Part shown: positions 15,479 to 24,461 of the stretch, one piece after another
Numbering within the stretch: position 1 is the first letter of the stretch
Layout of the letters: every line of letters starts with the position of its first letter
NCBI GenBank assembly: GCA_963422655.1
Contig: OY730440.1
Span: 2,356,001-2,420,000, forward strand
Length of the DNA: 64,000 nt
DNA from: CATQHS01 sp963422655
Lineage (GTDB): Bacteria; Actinomycetota; Acidimicrobiia; Acidimicrobiales; Aldehydirespiratoraceae
Reading direction: 5' to 3'
Translations under genes and position numbers: made by a program
Notes under the pieces: generated by a model
The model's input: only the letters and a program-made list of their open reading frames with translations
Database searches by the model: none
Told to the model about the DNA's origin: nothing

Positions 15479-17497
15479 TTAGGTGTCCGCACCTTTGTCC
15501 GCACAGTCAACTGGTGGATCCCCGGCCACCGGCACATTGTCGGGATACCTGGCTCGGAGCATCTCGACCGCCTCTTGGGCGTCTGGGTCGAGGTCAAGTT
15601 CGGCTCTGAAGAACTCGATGCTCTCCTCGGCTGCGTTGATCACCTCCGACCAACTCTTGACCCACACGCGGTATGACCCGCCGTTCGCCAGCTCAACTTC
15701 CTGGTAGAGCCCGGCAGGCAAGCCTCGCTGGTTGACCGAGTCCTTGATGTCGTCGTCAATGTCAGACCCAACGAGCCAGAAGTCCCAGAGCACCGTCTGT
15801 CCCGCAAACCTCGCGCTGTTCGCCAGCTCTCGCGCATAGTCCTCAACCTGGTCGCGCTCGCTCCGGGCAAGCTTTGTGGAAGCACGTTTGAGTTCGACCA
15901 CCAGTCGACGGGTGCGCTGGTATTCACGCGATGCGCCGGAGAAGAGCATGTCAACTCGTCTGGTCGGTTCACCTGACACCGATCGATCCAGCTCAGGCCG
16001 AAGGACCGGAAGGTGCTCCCGCAGCACTGTGATCAACGCAGCCTCCGACCTGATCAAGGACCACTGGTTGCCGAATATCCACGGGTTCTCATCCAGGAGT
16101 TTGTGGAGGTGGTCCCGTTCGAGAAACTTCGGCTGCAGCTCGCTGCTGTACAACAAATCCTTCAGCGCAACCAGGAAGACGAACCGATCAGCTATGGCCT
16201 TTGATGCCCGCACCACCCGAGAAAGCGGCGTGTGCTCGAGAAGTTCTCGAAACTCTCGAACCTCCTCATCGTCGAGGCCCTTCACTTGCTCGATCACCTG
16301 AAGCGCGTCATCTGGACTCTCTTGGTACGCGGCCTTCATCATCCCGAGCGCAAGCTTTCGCTGTGACACGTCCCCAGGAAGCGCCTTTCGAGCGATGCCC
16401 ACCATCTCGCGGAAGCTGGACTGCTCAGCGGCCTCGGCCAAGCAACTGGGAACCTCGGTATAAGGGTAGGACCCGTCCTTGATCCACTCGTCAACGACGT
16501 CACCGATAACCAGCTCGGATCGCTCCTGCAGGTGCTTGCCGAGGGCATCAAGGGCCGCTTCGACTACACCGCGATAGGTCGCTCGAGCGTTCTGAAGGTC
16601 CCCCTCGGTGACTGTGTGGCGGCCGAAACCCTCCCATTGGAGGTAGGCAGTCCAAGCCAGACTCGGCGCTTTCGGTAACCTTCCTCCGAGTTCAGCCAGA
16701 GCAGCACCAGCTTCATCACAGAGGAAGACCTCAGGCTTGAGCGACTGAGACCGCCACTCGATCACCCTCAGCACTGGCACCCCAGTGGGAGTTCCGTCCA
16801 GCTGCTCGTAGTCTTCGAGTTCGACATCGAGCTCAAGGCTCACGTCGAACTCGATCTGCGCAGCAGGGTCGAGTAGCTCCCCGTCCAACGTAACTCGCGC
16901 GTCATCGAGAGCAACCAAGGTTGGCGCAAGCAAGATCTCAAGCTCACGACCAAAGTCAGGATCTCCAACACGAGCGGCTTTCGGCTCCTGCGCGAGCCTC
17001 AGCACGACGTGCGTTCCTGCTTTGATGCCGTCCGAGGATTCAAGCTGCGTCTCAACGTTGATGTGAGTCGACGACAGCCGTGGTATCGAAATCCGTAACC
17101 GCTCGAGCTCACCGAAACCGCTGTCCGCAACCGAGTCCCACTCGACCTCAGTCGATACGGCCAACGTCCGGAAACGACCTCGACCCTGTCGACCGTGCAG
17201 AGGGCGGCCAGCCGGAGACATCCGCGTGCGCCGCTTCGGAGAATCGCGATGCACACCGAAGGCGCACTCGACATCCGACGCGGCAATCCCGTGTCCATCA
17301 TCAATGATCACGACACGCCGGACGGGGCCTCCGGGCAGCTCTCGGTGTAGCTCTACCTGCACGGTCTGAGCATCCGCGTCCAGCGAGTTCCAGATCACTT
17401 CAGCGACGGCCCTCGCTGCGCTCGACCGTAGGTAACGTTCCAGGTCACGCTCGCCCGCAGCAAGCTGGATGGTCCTCTTCTCTGACAGCGTGTTCTC

Positions 17498-17500
<3 letters not shown>
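15479..17500 (-). CDS. GHKL ATPase-Shedu nuclease fusion
   Basis: A 673-residue protein. Residues 1-240 form a GHKL ATPase (Hsp90/MutL/MORC type): N-box EVIWNSLDADA (34-44) and DDGHGI (67-72), then the lid region RRTRMSPAGRPLHGRQGRGR. The middle is helical. The C-terminal third matches the Shedu (SduA, DUF4263) nuclease: LLDENPWIFGNQW at about 465-478, RRVDMLF near 515, and VVELKRAS near 535 with the Asp/Glu-Lys catalytic pattern of PD-(D/E)xK enzymes. Shedu proteins are single-gene phage defences, and the N-terminal domain varies between clades and is thought to sense infection; an ATP-driven GHKL clamp here is inference. GTG at 17500 lies at the very edge of the tRNA-fMet repeat, so its promoter must be in the repeat. 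It is intact. Confidence 0.8.
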
Positions 17501-17758
<258 letters not shown>

Positions 17759-17880
17759 CCAGTGACGCTAGCGTGAGCGGTCTTTGAGCCGCAACCTGCC
17801 AGGGAGTTCTTCCGTACGATTCCGTTGTCAGGTGTCAGGGCTCACTGGATACCGGCTCGATCGTTAGGATAGGTTGCTCG

Positions 17881-18603
17881 ATGCTCGACCCCGCCGTCAT
17901 CGACCGGTCCAAGCGCTACATCGGCCCGGTCGATGGTCTGAGCCTGCCGGGCCGGGACATGACCATTTCAGGGATCGACGAGAAGGCGGCGGCCCGCATC
18001 CTCAGCAAGCATCCGAAGGGTCCGACCACCAGGTTCGTCGAGCTACCCGCCGGGTGGGGAGCCCGTAGGCCGGGCGCATTCACTGCTGACGTCGAGTTGT
18101 TCGTGATCGAAGGGGCGCTGGTGATCGACGGCCGCCGGGTCGGTCCCCACTGTCTGGTGACGATGGAGCAGGCCGCGGCGGTGGGTGAGTTGCGAACCGA
18201 GCATGGGCTGAGCGGGCTGCTGTTCACCGGCGCGCCGGTGCGATTCGCTGCCGGTAGCAGTGAGGAGTCCCAGGCTACGGTCCTCTCCTTCGTCGACCGG
18301 GATTGGGAGATCGCCGGGCCCGGCATGCTGGCCAAGACCATGGCCGGTCCGGTAGTCACCAGCCGTCTGGTCATGGCCGGGCACGTGGCGACCACGGGCT
18401 GGACCCGGCATTCACAGTGGAGCGAGCGGTTCGTACTTACCGGACGATGGCGGGAACAGGCAGCAACCGGAGAAGAGCCGGGGGAACCGATCCTGATGGG
18501 GGCCGGGTCCTACCTGTCCCGACCCGCCGGTGTCGGCTTCGACGGCCCCGGTGGCGGCACCGATACCACTGCGGTGTTCCTCGACCGGGTCGTCGCATCA
18601 TAG
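17881..18603 (+). CDS. Cupin-domain protein
   Basis: A 240-residue protein with two cupin-like barrels. The first is GAFTADVELFVIEGALVIDG followed by GPHCLVTM; the second lies near TGWTRHSQWSERFVLTGRW. The usual His/Glu metal set is only partly visible, so binding of Fe or Mn is uncertain. Cupins of this size act as dioxygenases, isomerases or ligand binders in catabolic clusters. It is the first gene of that cluster, downstream of tRNA-fMet. ATG 17881 is used; TAGGAT at 17865-17870 is a possible -10 box. The stop codon lies in an 18-nt tandem duplication. Confidence 0.65.
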   Translation: MLDPAVIDRSKRYIGPVDGLSLPGRDMTISGIDEKAAARILSKHPKGPTTRFVELPAGWGARRPGAFTADVELFVIEGALVIDGRRVGPHCLVTMEQAAAVGELRTEHGLSGLLFTGAPVRFAAGSSEESQATVLSFVDRDWEIAGPGMLAKTMAGPVVTSRLVMAGHVATTGWTRHSQWSERFVLTGRWREQAATGEEPGEPILMGAGSYLSRPAGVGFDGPGGGTDTTAVFLDRVVAS

Positions 18604-18632
18604 GAGCTACCGCAATCATAGGAGCTACCGCA
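18597..18632. repeat. 18-nt tandem duplication at a stop codon
   Basis: The unit atcataggagctaccgca occurs twice; the first copy contains the TAG of the cupin gene. Confidence 0.95.
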
Positions 18633-18638
18633 TAGGGG

Positions 18639-19478
18639 CTATCCAGCGTCGACTTTTTGTAGGAAGGGAATGATGGCGGCCAGACAGGCCTCAGGGCTGT
18701 CCATCAGGCTGGCGTGGGCGCTTCCCTCCAACCTCAGATACTCCTTGAATGCCGCGTTGGTGAGGTGTTCGTAGATGTAGGCGGCGCCGGCACCGGTCGG
18801 ACCGGGAAGCTCGGGGGTGAGAATGTCCTCTTCGCCCACGATGACCAGAGCCGGAGCCCGTATCTCGGCCAAGTCCTCGGTCACGTCTACTTCGATCAGC
18901 GCATCGCAGGCGTCACAGAAGACATCCATGGAGACGAATCGGGTGGCGAGGTCCTGGATGGCCGCCACGGTTGCATCGCGGCCCTCGGGTCCATCCAGCA
19001 GGGATCGTCTCACCGCTTTGGTGCAGAGCTCATAGGCGAGTTCTCGTGAGTGGGTTCCATAGGCCCGGGCCAGGGCTTTCCACACCTCGTACTGCGCTAT
19101 GGCCGTGTAGTCCGATTTGGCAGTGCAACCGCTCACCACCAGCCCTCCGACCCGTTCGGGGTATCGGGCCGCATATAACAGGGCCAGCGTGGCGCCCATC
19201 GACCCACCGTGCACATGAGTGCGCTCGATCCCCAAAGCATCGAGCATGCCGGCCATGTCGGCAGCCCAGACATCGAAGGTGTACTTCTGCTCGGGGCGGT
19301 CGCTCTGTCCGTACCCCCGCGGGTCGTAGTCGATGGTGGTGAAGTGCTCGGCCATAGCCGGGGTCACCGCCGCGTAACCCTCATGGCCGCTCACCGCCCC
19401 CGGGACCTGCAGCACGTATGGCCCTCGTCCGCTCAGCTCGTAGTAGATCCGGGTACCGTTCACATTCACGAATGGCAT
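18639..19478 (-). CDS. Alpha/beta hydrolase
   Basis: A 279-residue alpha/beta hydrolase with no signal peptide. The nucleophile elbow is GGSMGA (Ser near residue 92), the oxyanion region is GAVSGHEGYAAVTPAMAEHF, the acid is in GEEDILTPELP, and the His in EGSAHASLM. Sequence order and motifs (AVSGHEGYA, DYDPRGYGQSDRPEQ) make it a clear paralogue of the enzyme at 22677-23492. Both begin VNGTRIYYELSG/VDGARIWYQQSG, like 3-oxoadipate enol-lactonase and carboxylesterase relatives. The substrate is unknown; cleavage of an ester, lactone or amide within the catabolic cluster is likely. ATG 19478. Confidence 0.8.
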   Translation of the reverse strand: MPFVNVNGTRIYYELSGRGPYVLQVPGAVSGHEGYAAVTPAMAEHFTTIDYDPRGYGQSDRPEQKYTFDVWAADMAGMLDALGIERTHVHGGSMGATLALLYAARYPERVGGLVVSGCTAKSDYTAIAQYEVWKALARAYGTHSRELAYELCTKAVRRSLLDGPEGRDATVAAIQDLATRFVSMDVFCDACDALIEVDVTEDLAEIRAPALVIVGEEDILTPELPGPTGAGAAYIYEHLTNAAFKEYLRLEGSAHASLMDSPEACLAAIIPFLQKVDAG

Positions 19479-19500
19479 TGACGTGACTCCTTGCCAGCAG

Positions 19501-20751
19501 TTATGGCCGACTCAGGTACTCGAGGGCAGTGAGCGTGTATATCCGGGCCGCTTCGCCGACGCTGGACACGCTCAGATGTTCATTGGGGCTGTGAGCTCGT
19601 GGCAACATTCCGGGGCCGAAGGCTGCGACGGTCGGGATGCCGGCGGTGAGCTGGAAATGGGGGGCGTCGGTGGCGCCCGGAAAGGCGTCGAGTCGGGGTT
19701 GTTCGTCGAGTACCTCTGCCGCTGCTTTCTGGAGGGCAGCAACGATGGGTTCTTCCGGGGATATCTCGCAGGCGTCGATCCAGATCTCGAAGTGGAGCTC
19801 GGCATCGAGGTCGGGGTCGTCGTTCATGGCATCGGCCAAGAAGGATTCCAGGTCGGCGATCAGCGACTCTCGGGACATGCCAGGCAGGGTGCGTACGTCG
19901 CAGCCGAACTCGGCGTAGCCCGGATTGACGCCGTAGAAGACACCACCGGAGACCATCACCCCGACGTTGACGGTCGGTCCCACCGGGCACAGCGTATGTT
20001 CGGTGTAGCTGATCCGGTCCCGGAGCTCGCGGTCCATCCGATCCATGAGCCGGGCCATCGTGACCACTGCGTTCACCGCTGGCAGCCGATCGGTGATGCT
20101 CGAATGCATCTGGGTCCCTCGCACCTCGATCTTGAACAGCGCCACGCCCCGGGAAACGAGATGGATCGACTCCCACTCCCGGGTGATACCGCTCGGTTCG
20201 CCTATCACGCACCCGGACGCGGCCAGTAGCCTGTTCTCGGCCAGCCACTTGGAACCCATGATCGATCCGGCCTCTTCGTCGGCGGTGAAGGCCAGAACGA
20301 GGTCGCCAGCGAGCGGTCCGGTAGCCACGATCGCTCCCGCGGTATAGATCATGGCCGCCACCGCAGCCTTCATGTCACCCGAGCCGAGTCCTCGGAGCTG
20401 ACCGTCGATCTCTACCGGGTCCCAGGGATCGGTCTCCCATGCCGCCATGTCCCCGGCCGGTTTGGTGTCGAGATGACCCGAGAGCATCAGCGTGGGTCCG
20501 TTGCCTTCCCCCCGGACACGGGCGATCACGTTCGGGCGGTGTGGCTCCTTGCCCACCGTCTCGATGTCGGTCACTCCGAGCCGGCGCAGGTGATCGCTCA
20601 CCAGTTCGGCCATTGCCGTCTCGTCGCCGGGTGGGTTGGGACTGGGGGTGGCGATCATGGCCTTGGTCAGCTCGACCAGCGCCGGCTCGTTCGCCGCGAG
20701 GTACTCGAGTGCTCCGACCTGGCGGTGAATCTCCTGTTCGAGATCGGTCAC
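19501..20751 (-). CDS. M20-family amidohydrolase (ArgE/DapE-like)
   Basis: A 416-residue zinc amidohydrolase. Metal ligands are visible in SGHLDTKPAGD, GLGSGDMKAA and TADEEAGS, with the later His in MLPRAHSPNEH. The dimerisation domain carries VSRGVALFKIEVRGTQMHSS. The family removes acyl groups from amino acids or small amides (acetylornithine, succinyl-diaminopimelate, carbamates). The open frame extends far upstream, but GTG 20751 fits the family start and lies 6 nt after GGAG. It is divergent from the CocE gene and shares its triplicated promoter region. In this cluster it probably releases an amine from an imported amide. Confidence 0.85.
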   Translation of the reverse strand: MTDLEQEIHRQVGALEYLAANEPALVELTKAMIATPSPNPPGDETAMAELVSDHLRRLGVTDIETVGKEPHRPNVIARVRGEGNGPTLMLSGHLDTKPAGDMAAWETDPWDPVEIDGQLRGLGSGDMKAAVAAMIYTAGAIVATGPLAGDLVLAFTADEEAGSIMGSKWLAENRLLAASGCVIGEPSGITREWESIHLVSRGVALFKIEVRGTQMHSSITDRLPAVNAVVTMARLMDRMDRELRDRISYTEHTLCPVGPTVNVGVMVSGGVFYGVNPGYAEFGCDVRTLPGMSRESLIADLESFLADAMNDDPDLDAELHFEIWIDACEISPEEPIVAALQKAAAEVLDEQPRLDAFPGATDAPHFQLTAGIPTVAAFGPGMLPRAHSPNEHLSVSSVGEAARIYTLTALEYLSRP

Positions 20752-20762
20752 GGCGACTCCTC

Positions 20763-20886
20763 TACAGCCCGGCGAAGCTACCAGATCGTGCCGGGCGTAA
20801 CCTTTACAGCCCGGCGAAGCTACCAGATCGTGCCGGGCGTAACCTTTACAGCCCGGCGAAGCTACCAGATGGTGCCGGGTAACCTT
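20763..20886. repeat. Three tandem 42-nt repeats forming a bidirectional promoter
   Basis: The unit starts tacagcccggcgaagctacc. Copies start at 20763, 20805 and 20847, the last shortened to 40 nt. Each holds a GCCCGGC...GCCGGGC inverted repeat, a rightward TAACCT (20798, 20840, 20880) and a leftward TAGCTT. The third TAACCT ends 6 nt before the CocE ATG, and the first TAGCTT is well placed for the M20 gene. The promoter has therefore been multiplied as a block. Confidence 0.85.
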
Positions 20887-20891
20887 GGGCG

Positions 20892-22622
20892 ATGGAACCT
20901 TGGCCAGGCCGGTCCGATGTGCACTTCGAACGCAACGTCGCCGCGACGATGCGAGACGGCACGACGCTATACGCCGATGTCTACCGTCCATCCCACGACA
21001 GGTCGGTGCCGGTTCTGCTGATGCGGTCGCCGTACGACAAGAGGCCGGCCACCGCTCACTTCGGCAACGCCCACCCGGTCTGGTACGCGGCCCGGGGATA
21101 CCAGGTCGTTGTCCAGGACGTTCGGGGTCGAGCCGCCTCCGAAGGAGAGTTCTACCCGTATCTCGACGAACAGGCCGACGGTTACGACTCGGTCGAGTGG
21201 GCCGCCACGATGGGCGGCGGCGACGGGCAGGTGGGCATGTGGGGGTTCTCCTACAACGGGGCGACCCAACTGTTGGCCGCGGTCGAACGCCCACCCGGGC
21301 TCCGCACCATCGTTCCCGGCTTCACGGCGTCGCAGTACTACGAGGGTTGGACCTACAACGGCGGTGCCTTCGCAGTGGCGTTCCTGTGCTACTGGGCCAA
21401 CCTGCTGGCCATGGACACGGCCAGCCGGGCTGGTGATCAGGACGAATGGAACAAGCTGGTCGGGGCGTTCGCGGCGCTGCCGGGAGGGTTCTGGCACCTC
21501 CCGATGACGCAGTACCCGGCGCTGCTCGGCAGCTACGCGCCTTACTTCTTCGATTGGGTCCAGCACTGCACCTACGACGACTACTGGCGGCGCTGGAGCA
21601 TCGACGAGGACTACAGCCGCATCGACGTGCCGGCGCTGCATGTCGGCGGCTGGTACGACGTATTCTTGACCGGGACCGTGAAGAACTTCGTCGGTTTGCG
21701 GGCCGAAGCCGGCGATGCGATGGCCCGGGCCTCCCAGAAGCTCGTCTTGGGCCCGTGGACCCACATGCCTTGGACCCCTCAGGGTGTCTTCGAGGGCGAC
21801 GCTCCGGTCACCAACGACATCGACGAATGGCACATCGATTGGTACGACCAGATCCTGAAAGGAGTCGACACCGGTGTCCTGGACAGCCCGGTGACGGTAC
21901 ATCTGTTCAACGGGGGGTGGCGCCACTACGAGGACTGGCCGCCCCCGGAGGCCGAAGCGGTCGACTGGTATCTTCATTCCGGGGGCAGGGCTAACTCGAA
22001 GTTCGGGGACGGGATCCTTTCACGGCTGGTTCCGTCTCGCGAGCCACCCGACGTGTTCGTGTACGACCCGGCAGTACCGACGGTGAGCCTCGGCGGCCAC
22101 TCCTGCTGTTTCGATGCCATCACTCCGATGGGCCCAGCCGACCAGCACCGTACCGAGGTGTCTCGTATGGTGCTGGTGTACACATCGGATCCGCTGCCGG
22201 GCGATGTCGAGCTGGTGGGAGACGTGACCGTAACGTTGCATGCGGCCACCACGGCTCGCGACACCGACTGGACGGCTCGCCTGTGCGTCGTCGACCGGGC
22301 TGGTGTCTCGACCAACCTCCAGGAGGGGATCCTGCGGGCCCGGTACCGGAACTCGCTCTCGGTCCCCGAGCCGATTGTCCCCGACCGGGTCCACGAGTAC
22401 ACGATCGATCTCGGCCCGGTCGGCGCCTTCGTCACGGCCGGCTCGTGCCTGCGGTTGCAGGTATCCAGCTCCGACTTCCCTCAGTGGGATCGCAATCTCA
22501 ACACCGGCGGACCGGTGCTGGCCGAACCGGCCTTCAACGGCACTCTGGCCACCCAAACCGTGCTCCATGACGCTTTTCACCCGAGCCGGGTTCGGGTGCC
22601 GATGATCGTCAGGAGCCGATGA
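20892..22622 (+). CDS. CocE/NonD-family (S15) hydrolase
   Basis: A 576-residue serine hydrolase of the X-Pro dipeptidyl-peptidase/cocaine-esterase family. The catalytic Ser is in MWGFSYNGATQ, the Asp in VGGWYDVFLTG, the His in GPWTHMPW, with the Tyr-bearing first-domain motif RSPYDKRP. The C-terminal jelly-roll domain (VELVGDVTVTLHAATTARDT to the end) is complete. The family cleaves esters or amides of bulky acyl groups. ATG 20892 lies 6 nt after a TAACCT box, so it is probably leaderless. The last codons and the stop fall in a 17-nt tandem duplication. Its partner in the cluster is the alpha/beta hydrolase immediately downstream. Confidence 0.85.
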   Translation: MEPWPGRSDVHFERNVAATMRDGTTLYADVYRPSHDRSVPVLLMRSPYDKRPATAHFGNAHPVWYAARGYQVVVQDVRGRAASEGEFYPYLDEQADGYDSVEWAATMGGGDGQVGMWGFSYNGATQLLAAVERPPGLRTIVPGFTASQYYEGWTYNGGAFAVAFLCYWANLLAMDTASRAGDQDEWNKLVGAFAALPGGFWHLPMTQYPALLGSYAPYFFDWVQHCTYDDYWRRWSIDEDYSRIDVPALHVGGWYDVFLTGTVKNFVGLRAEAGDAMARASQKLVLGPWTHMPWTPQGVFEGDAPVTNDIDEWHIDWYDQILKGVDTGVLDSPVTVHLFNGGWRHYEDWPPPEAEAVDWYLHSGGRANSKFGDGILSRLVPSREPPDVFVYDPAVPTVSLGGHSCCFDAITPMGPADQHRTEVSRMVLVYTSDPLPGDVELVGDVTVTLHAATTARDTDWTARLCVVDRAGVSTNLQEGILRARYRNSLSVPEPIVPDRVHEYTIDLGPVGAFVTAGSCLRLQVSSSDFPQWDRNLNTGGPVLAEPAFNGTLATQTVLHDAFHPSRVRVPMIVRSR

Positions 22623-22632
22623 TCGTCAGGAG
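22599..22632. repeat. 17-nt tandem duplication at a stop codon
   Basis: The unit ccgatgatcgtcaggag occurs twice and covers the end of the CocE gene. Without it the protein would end MIVRR rather than MIVRSR. Confidence 0.95.
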
Positions 22633-22676
22633 ATGAGCAATTCGACAATGGCGATGATTGACAGCGATGGTTGACG

Positions 22677-23492
22677 ATGGCGATATTTGAGGTGGACGGA
22701 GCCCGGATCTGGTATCAGCAGTCGGGCGAAGGCCCGGACTTGGTGCAGATCGGTGGTGCGGTCAGCGGTCATGAGGGCTATGCCACCGTGACCGAGGCCA
22801 TGAGCAGGCACTTCCGGGTGCTCGACTACGACCACCGGGGTTACGGTCGCAGCGATCGTCCCGAGCAACGCTACGGCCTCGACGTCTGGTCCCGTGACCT
22901 CATTGCTCTGCTCGATCATCTACAGGTTGAGCAGACCTACGTACACGGCGGGTCGATGGGTGGCTTCATCGCCGTCTACTTCGGAACCCGCTTCCCGGAG
23001 AGGATCGCCAAGCTGATCATCGGAGGGGCGGCGGCCCGGTCCGACACCATGGCCCGCCACCAGTTCCGGGTGTGGCAGGCCCTCGCCCGAACCTGTGGCA
23101 TCGACTCCGAAGAGCTTGCCGCCCTGCTGTGCACCCACGCCTTCTCCAGGCGCTACCTGGACGGGCCCGATGGTGGGGCGGTGGCGCTGGCCGCGATGCG
23201 TGAGGTGACCGCCCGCAACGCCTCCTTGCCCGTCTTTCTCGACGCTTGCGAAGCGATGATCACCGCTGACGTGACCGACGATCTGGCCCGGATCACGGCA
23301 CCGACGCTGGTGATGGTGGGGGCTGAGGACGGGTTGACCCCGGTTGAGCAGGGTCCGGCCGGCACCGGAGCCCGAGCCATGGCCGAGATGATTCCCGGCG
23401 CCCGTCTCGAAGTACTCGACGGCGGCCACGGCTACCTCGTGGAACAGCCGGAGGAGTCGATCCGGATCGTGTTGGAGTTCCTGCTCGAATAA
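22677..23492 (+). CDS. Alpha/beta hydrolase, paralogue of 18639-19478
   Basis: A 271-residue alpha/beta hydrolase. The nucleophile is in GGSMGG, the acid in GAEDGLTPVEQG and the His in DGGHGYLVEQ. It shares GAVSGHEGYATVTEAMSRHF and DYDHRGYGRSDRPEQRY with the enzyme at 18639, so the two arose by duplication and may act on related substrates or on successive bonds. ATG 22677 is preferred over the in-frame TTG two codons upstream. The sequence around the start contains overlapping repeats of atggcgatga/cgatgg, and the ribosome site is weak. Confidence 0.8.
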   Translation: MAIFEVDGARIWYQQSGEGPDLVQIGGAVSGHEGYATVTEAMSRHFRVLDYDHRGYGRSDRPEQRYGLDVWSRDLIALLDHLQVEQTYVHGGSMGGFIAVYFGTRFPERIAKLIIGGAAARSDTMARHQFRVWQALARTCGIDSEELAALLCTHAFSRRYLDGPDGGAVALAAMREVTARNASLPVFLDACEAMITADVTDDLARITAPTLVMVGAEDGLTPVEQGPAGTGARAMAEMIPGARLEVLDGGHGYLVEQPEESIRIVLEFLLE

Positions 23493-23559
23493 CGGGCCCT
23501 TACCCGGATCCCTGGTTTCGTTAGGCTCTGGGGAGTCGAGCACTTCGGAGGTCAAGGAA

Positions 23560-24348
23560 ATGAGCGGGCGATTCGAAGGACGCAACGTCATGGTGACCGG
23601 GGCCGGGAGCGGTTTCGGGCGGCGGGCCGCAGAGCTGTTCGCGGCAGAGGGCGCCGGTCATGTCTACTTGGTCGACTACAACCAGGAACGGCTCGATGCG
23701 GTGGTGCCGGTTGTCGCAGATCTCGGTGCCACCCCGCATCCGATCAACGTCGACCTCGCCGTCATGGACAACGGCGCCGATGCAGTAGCCCGAGCGTTGG
23801 CGGTCGACCCGAAGCTCGACGTGGTGGTCTCCAACGCGGCAGCGTGGAGCAACTCGGAGTTCGTCGAGCTGACCGACGAGGACTGGCGGCGGGTCCTGTC
23901 GGTGAACCTCGACGCCTATTTCGTTCTGGGCCAGAGAGCGGCCAGAGCGATGAAGGAGACCGGGGGCGGGGTGATCCTGTTTACTGCGTCGATCTCCGCT
24001 CTCGGGCACGGTCGGGGATTCACGCCCTACTGCGTGTCCAAGGCCGCGGTCGTGGCGCTGGCCCGAGCCATAGCCGTCGAGTGCGCGCCCTACGGCATAC
24101 GGTGCAACTGTGTGAGCCCGGGCCCTGCCGACACCCAGCAATCGGTCGACTTGGTGGGCGAGGAGCTGATGGACAAGTGGCGGACCGAGGGCTTTCCGGT
24201 GGTACCGGCCAACCGGCTGGCGTCCACCGACGACATCGCCCGAGCTTTTCTATATCTCGCTTCTGACGAGGCCAAATACGTATCGGGCATCAATCTCATC
24301 GTCGACGGTGCTCTCACCGCTCAGATCTACGACGTGCCCGAGGATTAG
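23560..24348 (+). CDS. SDR-family oxidoreductase
   Basis: A 262-residue NAD(P)-dependent dehydrogenase. The cofactor loop is MVTGAGSGFGRRAAELFAAE, then VVVSNAAAW (NNAG position), the catalytic Ser in FTASISALG and YCVSKAAVVALARA with Tyr-Lys, and the end is SGINLIVDGALTAQ. An acidic Asp after the second strand (VYLVDYN) suggests NAD rather than NADP. The substrate is an alcohol or ketone not identified here. ATG 23560 follows GGAGGTCAAGGAA. It lies between the hydrolase and the Ntn-type enzyme on the same strand. Confidence 0.85.
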   Translation: MSGRFEGRNVMVTGAGSGFGRRAAELFAAEGAGHVYLVDYNQERLDAVVPVVADLGATPHPINVDLAVMDNGADAVARALAVDPKLDVVVSNAAAWSNSEFVELTDEDWRRVLSVNLDAYFVLGQRAARAMKETGGGVILFTASISALGHGRGFTPYCVSKAAVVALARAIAVECAPYGIRCNCVSPGPADTQQSVDLVGEELMDKWRTEGFPVVPANRLASTDDIARAFLYLASDEAKYVSGINLIVDGALTAQIYDVPED

Positions 24349-24449
24349 GTGTGAACTCGGTTTGTCGAGCTCGTTGGAATCGCCGGGTCATCGCTCTTAC
24401 GAACGAATTGCGCTGGGCCCCGGTGGCACCCGTCCATGAGCTCGACTCC

Positions 24450-24461
24450 TAGACTTGGGTC
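24450..24461 (+). promoter_or_regulatory. Leaderless promoter
   Basis: TAGACT (24450-24455) is followed by 6 nt and the ATG of the Ntn-type hydrolase; no ribosome site is present. Confidence 0.5.

Noticed and set aside
15273..15482. Small plus-strand frame between higA and the Shedu gene
   Set aside because: It has no ribosome site or recognisable domain; at most it is a gene fragment.
20763..20886. Possible small CRISPR array (three 42-nt repeats)
   Set aside because: The repeats are directly adjacent with no spacers, and they contain promoter boxes; no cas genes are nearby.
20752..21294. N-terminal extension of the M20 enzyme
   Set aside because: The extension crosses the tandem repeats and reads antisense to CocE; GTG 20751 has a ribosome site and fits the family start.
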